Part shown: piece after piece, positions 1-8,573 of the stretch
Layout: the number at the start of each line of letters is the position of its first letter
Position numbering within the stretch: position 1 is the stretch's first letter
From: Candidatus Uhrbacteria bacterium
Lineage (GTDB): Bacteria; Patescibacteriota; Patescibacteriia; 2-12-FULL-60-25
Assembly: GCA_903918235.1 (NCBI GenBank)
Contig: CAIXDN010000081.1
Location: 1 to 38,326 of the forward strand
Length of the DNA stretch: 38,326 nucleotides
Reading direction: 5' to 3'
Made by a program: the position numbers and the translations under genes
Notes under the pieces: model-generated
Database searches by the model: none
Told to the model about the DNA's origin: nothing
Seen by the model: only the letters and a program-made list of their open reading frames with translations

Positions 1-389
1 ACAACACCCAATATCTGCATCGCCGAAACAGCTTCTTTGAAAATCAACCATCCTGTTAATGAAGCTAAAACAATTGTACCCCCATAAATCAAAGGCACAA
101 CATATGCTAAACCGCCTTTTTCAAAAATCTTTATCAGCAAAACCGAGAATACGGCTATTGCCACTCCGGCCATCACAGAATAAAACATCCCGGATCCTGT
201 CGTAGCCATCAGCTTTGCGCCCTTAGAAAACTTATAAAAACCATAAACAACGAGAGGAATGAGCGCGCCCAGCCCATTAAAAATAACCGCACTCAAATTT
301 GAGTCAATCTTATTTCCTGCCTGAGCAACAAAAATATCAAAAAGCGTATACAAAACAATCGCAAGAACAATCAATATAGCAAGAGACAT
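1..389 (-). CDS. EamA/DMT-like half-size membrane transporter (3' end truncated by window edge)
   Basis: Own reading of the minus strand: MSLAILIVLAIVLYTLFDIFVAQAGNKIDSNLSAVIFNGLGALIPLVVYGFYKFSK...AYVVPLIYGGTIVLASLTGWLIFKEAVSAMQILGVV; open to the window edge; hydrophobic, EamA-like 'IFKEAVSAMQILGV' ending. Confidence 0.75.
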   Translation of the reverse strand, partial: MSLAILIVLAIVLYTLFDIFVAQAGNKIDSNLSAVIFNGLGALIPLVVYGFYKFSKGAKLMATTGSGMFYSVMAGVAIAVFSVLLIKIFEKGGLAYVVPLIYGGTIVLASLTGWLIFKEAVSAMQILGV

Positions 390-465
390 AAATCACATAA
401 CAGCGTACATCAGTCATAAATAGCTCACAAGCAAATACTCTGACTGCGCCAAGTGAGCCGTACGC

Positions 466-493
466 AAAAGCCACAGCTTTCGCTGCGGCTTTT
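466..493 (-). terminator. Intrinsic terminator downstream of tRNA-Arg
   Basis: Minus strand AAAAGCCGCAGC-GAAA-GCTGTGGCTTTT: 12-bp stem (one G-U) with a GAAA tetraloop and U-tract. Confidence 0.75.
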
Positions 494-496
494 ACA

Positions 497-572
497 TGGT
501 GCCCCGGGTTGGAATCGAACCAACATATCACGGCTTAGAAGTCCGGCGCTCTATCCGTTGAGCTACCAGGGC
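497..572 (-). tRNA. tRNA-Arg (UCU anticodon)
   Basis: Minus strand GCCCTGGTAGCTCAACGGATAGAGCGCCGGACTTCTAAGCCGTGATATGTTGGTTCGATTCCAACCCGGGGCACCA; 7-bp acceptor, 5-bp T stem, encoded CCA, loop CTTCTAA. Anticodon stem is imperfect. Confidence 0.88.
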
Positions 573-618
573 ATACGCCAAAAACTACCCGAATCTTCCT
601 CATCTGTCGATAGCCCCT

Positions 619-1545
619 TTACTCCTTCATCGTCTTTCCATGAAAAGCCTTGTGAACATCTTTTAACTGCTTGTTCGAAATATGCGTATAAATCTGCGTT
701 GTCGTAATAGAAGCGTGACCAAGCATCGTCTGCACGCTACGCAGATCCGCACCATTGATCAATAAATCCGTCGCAAATGAGTGGCGCAGGGTATGCGGAG
801 AAACTTTCTTTGGAATACCTGCCACAACAGAATAACGATACACGAGGCGTTCAATAGAACGAGGCGTTAATGAACCGATCGCTTTCACGCTCGCCTTTGC
901 GCGATCATGTCTTATAAAAATATACGGCGCATCATCCTTCCGCATGCCAAGATATTTCTTTAACGCATATCTCGCCTGTTGAGATAAAAAAGCAATACGG
1001 TTCTTATCGCCTTTACCACGCACCGTAAACTCCTCACGATCAAGATTAATTTGGCTAATCTTTAAACTAGCCAACTCCGAAACACGTAGCCCTGTAGAAA
1101 AAAATAATTCCAGAATCGCCTTATCACGCGCTTTTACAATCGGTTGCGCATCTGTTTTTTCCGGAGCTTCAAGCATACGAGGTAAATCACTCGCATCAAG
1201 ATACGAAACATCGCGGCTCCCCTGCTTTGCTAAATCAATCTTGTCCGAGGTCATCGTTTCAATATCTCGCTTATTCAAAAATTTCAAAAAAGAACGCAAC
1301 GCAATCAAATGATAATTCTGTGTCGATTTATTCATGGTTGCACCAGCACGTCCCGGAGCACGATTTAAAAACAAACGATATTCATGAATCATTTCTTGAT
1401 TCACGGCATCTGTATCTGGGTCTTTTCCCCAATCAATAAACCGTCGCAAATAAAAATCATAATTTCGAATCGTGAGCGGCGATCGACCTTTCTCAATCTC
1501 AAGATGCTCAAGATACGTCCGTAAATGGGAAGAAAGCTTAGACAT
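619..1545 (-). CDS. xerC: Tyrosine recombinase XerC/XerD family
   Basis: ORF 619..1581, likely start MSKLSSHLRTYLEHLE; HTLRHSFATDLL, LGHASITTTQIYTH catalytic motifs (R-HxxR-H-Y). Confidence 0.9.
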   Translation of the reverse strand: MSKLSSHLRTYLEHLEIEKGRSPLTIRNYDFYLRRFIDWGKDPDTDAVNQEMIHEYRLFLNRAPGRAGATMNKSTQNYHLIALRSFLKFLNKRDIETMTSDKIDLAKQGSRDVSYLDASDLPRMLEAPEKTDAQPIVKARDKAILELFFSTGLRVSELASLKISQINLDREEFTVRGKGDKNRIAFLSQQARYALKKYLGMRKDDAPYIFIRHDRAKASVKAIGSLTPRSIERLVYRYSVVAGIPKKVSPHTLRHSFATDLLINGADLRSVQTMLGHASITTTQIYTHISNKQLKDVHKAFHGKTMKE

Positions 1546-1585
1546 GAATACGATTGTGACATGTTTTTCAAAGCGTCGCAAAAAG

Positions 1586-1613
1586 TTGACAAATACAACA
1601 AATCAAGTAAAAA
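1586..1613 (+). promoter_or_regulatory. Sigma70-like promoter (TTGACA-16-TAAAAA)
   Basis: TTGACA at 1586, TAAAAA at 1608, followed by GGAGG SD and ATG at 1629. Confidence 0.55.
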
Positions 1614-1628
1614 AGCATGGAGGTTTCC

Positions 1629-2198
1629 ATGGAAATTGACGACAAGTCCCTCACGCTCTTTCTAATTGAATGCATGACGCGCTCATTCGAGCATGGGATT
1701 CAACCCCACGGAAAACCGCTTGTACCCGGAACAACGCAACGCGGACTAAAAAATGGTTCAATGACTTATCTGGAAATATCTTCCGGTACAGTGCAGACCC
1801 ATCGAGTAGAAGTCCTTATCTACAGCGAAGGCAATCGTGGTCCAGTCTTTGGCATGAACATCGTGTCAAAACTTGAGATCGAAGCCATTCAAAAAAGTGC
1901 GCTTGTCTACACAGACATTCAAAACGTTCTTCATACAGCACGCATGAATGGCTTCAAACGAACGCATGAAAAAATTCTGGCAAACAGTGCCTTCAGTCTC
2001 TTTGACATTCCACACTACCACGAACCCGCACCCGTCATGAAAGGCGGCGTGTCAGGCTCGCTCCATTACAAAGAAACAATCGACGACTCCCTCGACTTCT
2101 TTGGTGGCGGAGAAGAGATCTGCTTCCATCCAGATGGAGTCGGTAGACATCACAAACTCGTCTTCCGATCTCAAATCCAAGGCTGCCGTATCATCTAA
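1629..2198 (+). CDS. Hypothetical protein (~189 aa)
   Basis: ORF with GGAGGTTTCC-ATG start; own promoter and terminator; weak resemblance to DUF5680-type '..GMN..' proteins. Confidence 0.7.
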   Translation: MEIDDKSLTLFLIECMTRSFEHGIQPHGKPLVPGTTQRGLKNGSMTYLEISSGTVQTHRVEVLIYSEGNRGPVFGMNIVSKLEIEAIQKSALVYTDIQNVLHTARMNGFKRTHEKILANSAFSLFDIPHYHEPAPVMKGGVSGSLHYKETIDDSLDFFGGGEEICFHPDGVGRHHKLVFRSQIQGCRII

Positions 2199-2206
2199 CA
2201 GCTCTC

Positions 2207-2235
2207 AACCCTCCCTTGCGCTCAAGGGAGGGTTT
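2207..2235 (+). terminator. Intrinsic terminator
   Basis: AACCCTCCCTTG-CGCT-CAAGGGAGGGTTT. Confidence 0.7.
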
Positions 2236-2264
2236 GCGTTTAAATCGTGTTACCATCAAATCAA

Positions 2265-3671
2265 ATGCGTCGACTTGATCTCTCATTTGCCGCGCTATTA
2301 CTCCCTTTGGACTTTATAGCGCTCATGTTAGCCGCGATTTCTGCTTATTCGCTGCGTTTTTCGCGTTACTTTACCGAGCTACGCCCCATCATCACAAGCA
2401 TCCCTTTTCCAAGCTACCTAGTCTCCTCAGCGCTATTTGCGAGTATCTGGATGTTTTTCTTTGCCCTAGCCGGCCTCTACGCATTAAGCCCTCGTCGCGC
2501 CTGGTCCATGCTCGGCCGAGTATTCCTCGCCTCAACAGCCGGCATCATGGTCATCATCGCAAGCGTCTTTTTTACACGCGCGTTAGATACATCGCGCTTT
2601 GTAATTGCCGCCGTCTGGGGACTCGCGATTTTCTATGTCAGCATCGGACGCCTTCTCCTCCGACGAATACGTCGCGCCCTACTGAGAGCGCATATCGGTC
2701 ATCGTCAAATCGCTCTGGTCGGATCTTCAGAAGCAGCGTATAAAATCGCAGAAATGTATAAAGCTCAACCCGAGCTTGGTCTCACGATTAAAAAAATATT
2801 TACACACTGGAACGAGGAAGCAAAAAAAGAACTCACAAATCTCGCACATCAAAGAGACATCGATACTGTACTCCTTGCTGAACCAGAGCTCGACCGTAGT
2901 GCCGCCCTCGACCTCATCACGCTTGCAGAAGAAAACAACCTCGATTTTCGCTACTTAGCGGACCTCTTCTCTGCAAGTTTTACGAACGTAGAAATTGATA
3001 CCATCGGCGGTATTCCGATTATTGAAGTAAAACGTACGCCACTCGATGGTTGGGGCCGCATTTTTAAACGGCTCTTTGATCTCATCACCGCCTCGATCCT
3101 CATCTTGATTCTCTCCCCAATCATGATCATCACGACGATCGCCATCTTGATCGACTCGCGTGGCCCAATACTCTATCGCCTCGATGATGACACGCCTCCA
3201 GAACGCATCGGAGAACGCGGACGCCCATTCCGATATTTTAAATTCCGTTCCATGTTTCCTCGTACACATGGCATGCGCTATGAAGAGTTAAAACATCTTG
3301 ATGTACGTGAAGGCCCACTTGTAAAAATCAAAGACGATCCTCGCATCACACGCATTGGCACCTATATCCGCAAATGGTCTGTCGATGAACTCCCAGAGCT
3401 CTTTTCCGTACTCCTTGGAAAAATGAGTCTCGTTGGTCCTCGCCCCCATCTACCAGAAGAAGTAAAACAATATAAACCCCATCATCGTCGAGTACTCGCC
3501 ATCAAACCCGGCGTCACTGGCATGGCGCAAATCTCCGGTCGCTCCGACCTGTCCTTTGAAGAAGAGGTGCGACTTGACTCTTGGTATATCGAGCACTGGT
3601 CACCCGCTCTCGACCTTTATATCTTGCTCAAAACCCCAGGCGCTGTATTCCGTAAACGAGGCGCCCACTAA
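2265..3671 (+). CDS. Undecaprenyl-phosphate sugar phosphotransferase (exopolysaccharide biosynthesis polyprenyl glycosylphosphotransferase)
   Basis: N-terminal TM helices; 'KRLFDLITASILILILSPIMI', 'YRLDDDTPPERIGERGRPFRYFKFRSM', 'SVDELPELFSVLLGKMSLVGPRPHLPEEV' are bacterial sugar transferase motifs. Confidence 0.92.
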   Translation: MRRLDLSFAALLLPLDFIALMLAAISAYSLRFSRYFTELRPIITSIPFPSYLVSSALFASIWMFFFALAGLYALSPRRAWSMLGRVFLASTAGIMVIIASVFFTRALDTSRFVIAAVWGLAIFYVSIGRLLLRRIRRALLRAHIGHRQIALVGSSEAAYKIAEMYKAQPELGLTIKKIFTHWNEEAKKELTNLAHQRDIDTVLLAEPELDRSAALDLITLAEENNLDFRYLADLFSASFTNVEIDTIGGIPIIEVKRTPLDGWGRIFKRLFDLITASILILILSPIMIITTIAILIDSRGPILYRLDDDTPPERIGERGRPFRYFKFRSMFPRTHGMRYEELKHLDVREGPLVKIKDDPRITRIGTYIRKWSVDELPELFSVLLGKMSLVGPRPHLPEEVKQYKPHHRRVLAIKPGVTGMAQISGRSDLSFEEEVRLDSWYIEHWSPALDLYILLKTPGAVFRKRGAH

Positions 3672-3751
3672 ACCCTTGACGCAAAACATGAGACAGACGC
3701 ATGCGCCATGCGTACAATTTTGGCATGACCGTGGTACCGGAACCAATTCGT

Positions 3752-4870
3752 ATGGAAACACGCAATGAGCCCAAGCGCATCGCGCTGGTTCATGATTATC
3801 TCGTCCAAGACGGCGGAGCTGAGCGCGTCCTACTCGCCTTTCACGAACTCTTTCCACGTGCCCCAATCTTTACCCTCTTCCACGATCCAGAGCGCACCCA
3901 CATCGGATTCAAAGACGCCGACATCCGACCAAGTAAACTCAATCGCCTTCCTTTTGCGAAACGTCACTATCAATGGTATTTGCCCCTCATGCCCGAGGCC
4001 GTAGAATCCATAGACTTATCCGGCTACGATCTCGTTCTCTCTTCCTCCTCAAACTTTGCTAAAGGCGTGATCGCAACCCCAGAGTCACTAAACATCTGTT
4101 ACTTGCATACACCAACACGCTTCCTGTGGCAGGAGCGTTTAGGTTATGTAAACGATATTCCACAGCCATACATTATTAAACGACTACTTCCTGCGTATCT
4201 CCATCACTTACGTCAATGGGATCAACTCGCAGCCATGCGTCCCGACCTCCTCATCACCAACAGCCGCACATCGCAAATGCGCATCAAACGATTCTACGCA
4301 CGTGATGCAGAAATTATCGCTCCTCCTGTAGACGTTAATCGTATTCCTCTTTCCACAAAACCCGGAACCTATTGGCTCACCGGTGGCCGTCTTGTTGCCT
4401 ACAAACGCTTTGATCTCGTCGTACGCGCTTTTGCGAAACTCAATCTTCCTCTAAAAATTTTTGGCGTTGGTCCGGAATTAGAAAAACTCAGAAAACTCGC
4501 CGGATCAAAAACAGAGTTTCTCGGCCATATCACCGATGAAACAAAAATCCAGCTCTTTCGAGAAGCGATCGCATTCTTACACCCACAAATCGAAGATTTT
4601 GGCATCACGGCTGTAGAAGCAATGGCAGCCGGTCGGCCGATCATCGCCTTTGGTCAGGGTGGTGCCGCAGAAACGGTGATGGATGGAGTCACGGGAACAT
4701 TTATCGAAATGCAAACCTGGGAAGATATCGGAAACGCCGCCATTCGATTTGATCCCTCACGTTACGATCCACGAAAAATCCGCCTTCATGCGGAAACTTT
4801 TGGGAAAGACGCATTCCAAAAACGTCTCAAAGAACGTATCGGAATCGCATGGGCAAACCGCGCGATATGA
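3752..4870 (+). CDS. Glycosyltransferase family 4 protein
   Basis: ORF 3701..4870 (start uncertain); 'HDYLVQDGGAERVLLAFHELFP', 'FLHPQIEDFGITAVEAMAAGRPIIAFGQGGAAETV'. Confidence 0.92.
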   Translation: METRNEPKRIALVHDYLVQDGGAERVLLAFHELFPRAPIFTLFHDPERTHIGFKDADIRPSKLNRLPFAKRHYQWYLPLMPEAVESIDLSGYDLVLSSSSNFAKGVIATPESLNICYLHTPTRFLWQERLGYVNDIPQPYIIKRLLPAYLHHLRQWDQLAAMRPDLLITNSRTSQMRIKRFYARDAEIIAPPVDVNRIPLSTKPGTYWLTGGRLVAYKRFDLVVRAFAKLNLPLKIFGVGPELEKLRKLAGSKTEFLGHITDETKIQLFREAIAFLHPQIEDFGITAVEAMAAGRPIIAFGQGGAAETVMDGVTGTFIEMQTWEDIGNAAIRFDPSRYDPRKIRLHAETFGKDAFQKRLKERIGIAWANRAI

Positions 4871-5856
4871 ACATCCTTTTTGATGGACGCCCCCTCGCCG
4901 ATAAAAATTCCGGAGGAGTAAAGCGTGTGGCTTCTGGCATCGTAGAAGCTCTTAAAAAACAAAACGAATCCATCACCGTTATAACAACTGGCACAAAACG
5001 CCTTCCCAGCTCCGATCAACATCTAGGGCTACCAAACAAATTCATTTCACTCGTACTCTGGCTACATCTCACAAGCCTCGATCGCTTATTCAAACACAAC
5101 GCCGATCTCTTGCTACTCCCAAATATTGGTTGGCTCGGAACACCAAAAATTCCATATGCACTCATTGTGCACGATCTTTCTTTCCTCATTGAACCAAAGT
5201 GGTTCTCATGGAAATCGCGCATCTGGCACTATCTTATTAACACAAAAAAACAAATCCAAAACGCAAAAATACTTTTTGCCGTTTCAGAACACACAAAGCG
5301 TGATCTCATCCGCCTCCTAAACATCTCTCCATCCCACATTGTCGTCATCCCCCTCGGTCTGGATTCCAAGTTTCAAGCTTCAAGCTTCAAGCTTCAAGCC
5401 CCACCGCCCTATCTCCTCGCACTCGGTGCAAAAGACCCACGAAAAAATGCTGCGCTCTCTCACACGGTCGCAAAAGAAACAGGCCTTGAACTTAAACTCA
5501 TTGGCGATAAAAATCTTGGCCGAGTCACGGATAAACAACTTGCGGAACTCTACGCTCACGCCACTGTCTTCCTTTACCCGAGCTGGTACGAAGGCTTTGG
5601 CCTCCCACTCCACGAAGCCGCAATGTATGAAACACCTTGCATCGCATCTACCGCCGGCGCGCTTCCAGAAACAGCGCCACAAGGAACCATCTTTGCTTCA
5701 CCAGCAAAACCACAGCATTGGATTCAGGCGATAAAAACCATCCAAAAAAATCCATCACTCTACAAAACAACAACCACGCTCTCCAACTGGGAACCAGCAG
5801 CAAGACAAATTATTCGTTCCCTTGAAGGCCTTCCGATTCCTCCGCATCAAGCGTAA
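4867..5856 (+). CDS. Glycosyltransferase family 4 protein
   Basis: MNILFDGRPLADKNSGGVKRV...; 'FLYPSWYEGFGLPLHEAAMYETPCIASTAGALPE'; overlaps upstream GT stop. Confidence 0.92.
   Translation: MNILFDGRPLADKNSGGVKRVASGIVEALKKQNESITVITTGTKRLPSSDQHLGLPNKFISLVLWLHLTSLDRLFKHNADLLLLPNIGWLGTPKIPYALIVHDLSFLIEPKWFSWKSRIWHYLINTKKQIQNAKILFAVSEHTKRDLIRLLNISPSHIVVIPLGLDSKFQASSFKLQAPPPYLLALGAKDPRKNAALSHTVAKETGLELKLIGDKNLGRVTDKQLAELYAHATVFLYPSWYEGFGLPLHEAAMYETPCIASTAGALPETAPQGTIFASPAKPQHWIQAIKTIQKNPSLYKTTTTLSNWEPAARQIIRSLEGLPIPPHQA
5372..5400 (+). repeat. Tandem heptanucleotide (TTCAAGC)x4 inside glycosyltransferase CDS
   Basis: ttcaagc|ttcaagc|ttcaagc|ttcaagc read directly from sequence. Confidence 0.95.
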
Positions 5857-6487
5857 TTTCTGCATCCAACAATTCAAGCGGAAGAAGATCCCCGCCAAAA
5901 TAAAGCCGATCTTCAAAACGCTCAAGTGTATCCAATAATCGATCGCGTGTAAGCGCATCACTTTTGGTTGCCTGCTCACGTAATCGCTTTAAACGTTTTT
6001 TAATCGCTTGAAGCTCTACCAGCATTTCTTCAATCATCAAATCCATCGCCTCACGATGCGTTTCCCAAAGATGATAACGCACCTCATCTCGCAACATCGT
6101 AATTTCAACCTCTTGATCCGGTCCAATCGCATATTGTGCATCCGTCGTCTTTAACGTCTCATCCAATGTCGTCGTCCCCGCAGATTGTCGTAACCGCTTT
6201 AATAGCAATGCCGTCGCCGGTCGCGTCTGCTCCAAAATTGCCTCCCATTCCAACTCAGAACCAACCGTCGTAATAAACTGCAGAAGCGCACGTCTCGCCG
6301 GCCAAGTCACCGCACCAATATTTTTTGCCGCTTCTGCTAAACGCTCTCGTGAAACATGCTCCTTTGCATGCACAGCGTCGATAAACTGTTGATAAGGTTT
6401 CCGATCTTTCTCCGCCAAAAAATCAATCACGGATTCCATAAAATCCGCCACCGCAATCACATCATGCAAGTTCAAATAGCGCTCCAT
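5810..6487 (-). CDS. Hypothetical protein (predominantly helical, ~225 aa)
   Basis: ORF 5810..6505, likely start MERYLNLHDVIAVADF; 3' end overlaps the convergent GT by 47 bp. Confidence 0.75.
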   Translation of the reverse strand: MERYLNLHDVIAVADFMESVIDFLAEKDRKPYQQFIDAVHAKEHVSRERLAEAAKNIGAVTWPARRALLQFITTVGSELEWEAILEQTRPATALLLKRLRQSAGTTTLDETLKTTDAQYAIGPDQEVEITMLRDEVRYHLWETHREAMDLMIEEMLVELQAIKKRLKRLREQATKSDALTRDRLLDTLERFEDRLYFGGDLLPLELLDAEITLDAEESEGLQGNE

Positions 6488-6512
6488 ATAAACATAGGAT
6501 ACCACGCTAGGA

Positions 6513-6595
6513 TAACCCCTCTAAATCTCCCCTTCGCTGAAGGGAGACTTCCCATCAGAACCCTCCTTCGTAGAAGGGAGGGGCAGGGGTGGGTT
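6513..6595. repeat. Intergenic palindromic repeat (double hairpin, AACCCC...GGGGTGGGTT ends)
   Basis: CTCCCCTTC-GCT-GAAGGGAG followed by CCCTCCTTC-GTA-GAAGGGAGGGGCAGGGGTGGGTT; related copy at 24979-25019. Confidence 0.85.
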
Positions 6596-6624
6596 ATGAT
6601 CCCACGGAACGAGGTCGAGGCCCC

Positions 6625-6653
6625 TTGACCATATCCCCATTTTTCCGTACAAT
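6625..6653 (+). promoter_or_regulatory. Sigma70-like promoter for S1 gene (TTGACC-17-TACAAT)
   Basis: TTGACC 6625-6630, 17-bp spacer, TACAAT 6648-6653. Confidence 0.7.
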
Positions 6654-6767
6654 TCCGCCCGACTGTTACCTTCATTCATTATCTGGTCCGGGCCCATTTA
6701 GCCACGGCAGATACCCTCAAGAGGAAGACTTCTTGGGCTTATAACGAAACCAGTCAAAATAATTATT

Positions 6768-7865
6768 ATGGACGTAAAAGTGACATCAACTCTTGCAGAA
6801 CTCCTCGAGTCAATACCAGTGGCATTTCCACAAATCGGTGAAACAATCAAAGGAACCGTCATCTCAGTTGGTCGCAATGAAGTACGTATCGACGTCGGCG
6901 GTCTCGCCGTTGGTTTGATCCGCGGTCCAGAAATGGACAAGCATGCAGACCTTCGCGTCGGTGACGATGTAGAGGCCTCCGTCATCGGTCTCGACAACGA
7001 ATTCGGTGAACTCGAGCTCTCCCTCAAAGGAGCTGGTCGCAAGCGCTCATGGGACAAGATCAAAGAATTGCTCACCGCTGGAACAGTTCTTAACGTCAAA
7101 GTCTTGGATGCAAACAAAGGCGGTCTCATTACTCGTGTAGAAGGCGTTCCAGCTTTCGTCCCTGTCTCCCAACTCTCCCCTACCAACTACCCACGCGTAG
7201 CCGGTGGCGAGAAAAACAAGATCCAGGAAAAATTGAAGCAGCTCGTCGGTCAAATGATCGATGTCAAAATTCTCGACGTAAACGAGGAAGAAGAAAAAGT
7301 CGTTGTTTCCGAAAAAGCCGTTTGGGAAACCAAGCAGGAATCGATCCTTTCCAAATTCAAGGTCGGCGACAACGTAGAAGGTGACATCACCGCCGTCACA
7401 GACTTCGGTGCCTTCGTTCGCTTTGATACCAACCTCGAAGGTTTGGTACACATCTCAGAAATCGCCTGGCAGCGCATCGACCATCCTCGCGATGTTCTCA
7501 AGATCGGCGACCATGTCCGCGCTGAGATCATTAACATCGAAGGTTCAAAGATCTTCCTTTCGATGAAAAAGCTCGTCGACGATCCATGGAAGTCCGTCGC
7601 CAAGAAGTATGAGATCAACCAGTGGGTCAAAGGACGCGTTCTCAAGATCAACCCATTCGGATTGTTCGTTGAACTCGACCCAGACATCCACGGTCTCGCC
7701 CACATCAGCGAATTGGCCGCAAAGCCAGTCAAAGATGTCAACGAGATTGCTCGTGTCGGTGACGAATTCGAATTCCGCGTCATCACCATCGACGCAGAAG
7801 CCCACCGCCTCGGTCTCTCACTTCGCAAATTAAAGGAAGATGAGAAGGAAGAAGTAAAAGCATAA
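6768..7865 (+). CDS. rpsA: 30S ribosomal protein S1 (four S1 RNA-binding domains)
   Basis: Repeated S1 motifs e.g. 'GDNVEGDITAVTDFGAFVRFDTNLEGLVHISEIAW', 'GRVLKINPFGLFVELDPDIHGLAHISELA'. Confidence 0.93.
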   Translation: MDVKVTSTLAELLESIPVAFPQIGETIKGTVISVGRNEVRIDVGGLAVGLIRGPEMDKHADLRVGDDVEASVIGLDNEFGELELSLKGAGRKRSWDKIKELLTAGTVLNVKVLDANKGGLITRVEGVPAFVPVSQLSPTNYPRVAGGEKNKIQEKLKQLVGQMIDVKILDVNEEEEKVVVSEKAVWETKQESILSKFKVGDNVEGDITAVTDFGAFVRFDTNLEGLVHISEIAWQRIDHPRDVLKIGDHVRAEIINIEGSKIFLSMKKLVDDPWKSVAKKYEINQWVKGRVLKINPFGLFVELDPDIHGLAHISELAAKPVKDVNEIARVGDEFEFRVITIDAEAHRLGLSLRKLKEDEKEEVKA

Positions 7866-7871
7866 ACGAAG

Positions 7872-7903
7872 AACACCCGCACCAGAAATGGTGCGGGTGT
7901 TTT
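7872..7903 (+). terminator. Intrinsic terminator of rpsA
   Basis: ACACCCGCACCA-GAAA-TGGTGCGGGTGT-TTT. Confidence 0.9.
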
Positions 7904-7922
7904 AGACAGGAAAAGATTTGCT

Positions 7923-8408
7923 TCAGCGTATCTCGCGGAAAGCCACAAAGGTCCAATGGTCTCGCCAGCTACGACGGACATCGTGACCCAAAGTCAGCTT
8001 GCGACGAGTATCATCGTGAACATAGCTCGTGGCATAAAGCCGACCATCACGACGGAAAAGCTTTTCGCTCCGAGGAATCGAGGCAAAATAACCCTTCGGA
8101 TTATACTTGGCAACCCAAGCGACAAAAGTCGCCGTGCTCCCAAAAAAACCATCCGAAAAGTACTCATACACCTCGACAGAAGGAACGACCTCACAGTCAG
8201 GCTTCCAAAGTCGAACCTCAAAAGCCTTCCCCTGTTCATCCATCATGAAATTCCACTTGGCGAGATCCTCGTCAAGATACGTAAGTCGGAGCTCACGTTT
8301 GGCATACTTGATAAGATCATTCGGAGAAAGTACAGGAACCTGGACAAGATCCCCTTCTTTACAGAAGGAATACGTATGCGAGCGGCTTATGATGTCACTT
8401 TGATCCAT
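7923..8408 (-). CDS. Hypothetical protein (161 aa)
   Basis: ORF with SD AAAGAGGATAGCC-ATG and upstream TTGACA-17-TATTTT promoter. Confidence 0.75.
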   Translation of the reverse strand: MDQSDIISRSHTYSFCKEGDLVQVPVLSPNDLIKYAKRELRLTYLDEDLAKWNFMMDEQGKAFEVRLWKPDCEVVPSVEVYEYFSDGFFGSTATFVAWVAKYNPKGYFASIPRSEKLFRRDGRLYATSYVHDDTRRKLTLGHDVRRSWRDHWTFVAFREIR

Positions 8409-8479
8409 GGCTATCCTCTTTGTTCTTGCGGAGAGAATACTCTGAAAATCTTTACGTTAAAAAGAACGATAGAAAATAA

Positions 8480-8508
8480 AAAATATCGCAATACAGCCTT
8501 GTTGTCAA
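8480..8508 (-). promoter_or_regulatory. Sigma70-like promoter (TTGACA-17-TATTTT)
   Basis: Minus strand TTGACA ACAAGGCTGTATTGCGA TATTTT. Confidence 0.7.
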
Positions 8509-8534
8509 TCCTTGAATACAACCAAAAACAGAAA

Positions 8535-8561
8535 CCCCGCTCATCCTTTCGGAGAGCGGGG
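8535..8561 (-). terminator. Intrinsic terminator
   Basis: CCCCGCTC...GAGCGGGG, minus strand followed by TTTCTGTTTTT. Confidence 0.75.
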
Positions 8562-8573
8562 CCAGACAGTAAT

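Noticed and set aside
453-707. 84-aa plus-strand ORF (..APGWNRTNISRLRSPALYPLSYQG..)
   Set aside because: Antisense translation of tRNA-Arg, a well-known spurious ORF pattern.
499-1581. tRNA-Arg next to XerC/D tyrosine recombinase as a genomic-island boundary
   Set aside because: The recombinase looks like the housekeeping Xer type, and no duplicated tRNA end or cargo is visible around it.
7250-7981. 243-aa minus-strand ORF antisense to S1
   Set aside because: Low-complexity Ser/Arg-rich shadow ORF opposite a highly expressed conserved gene.
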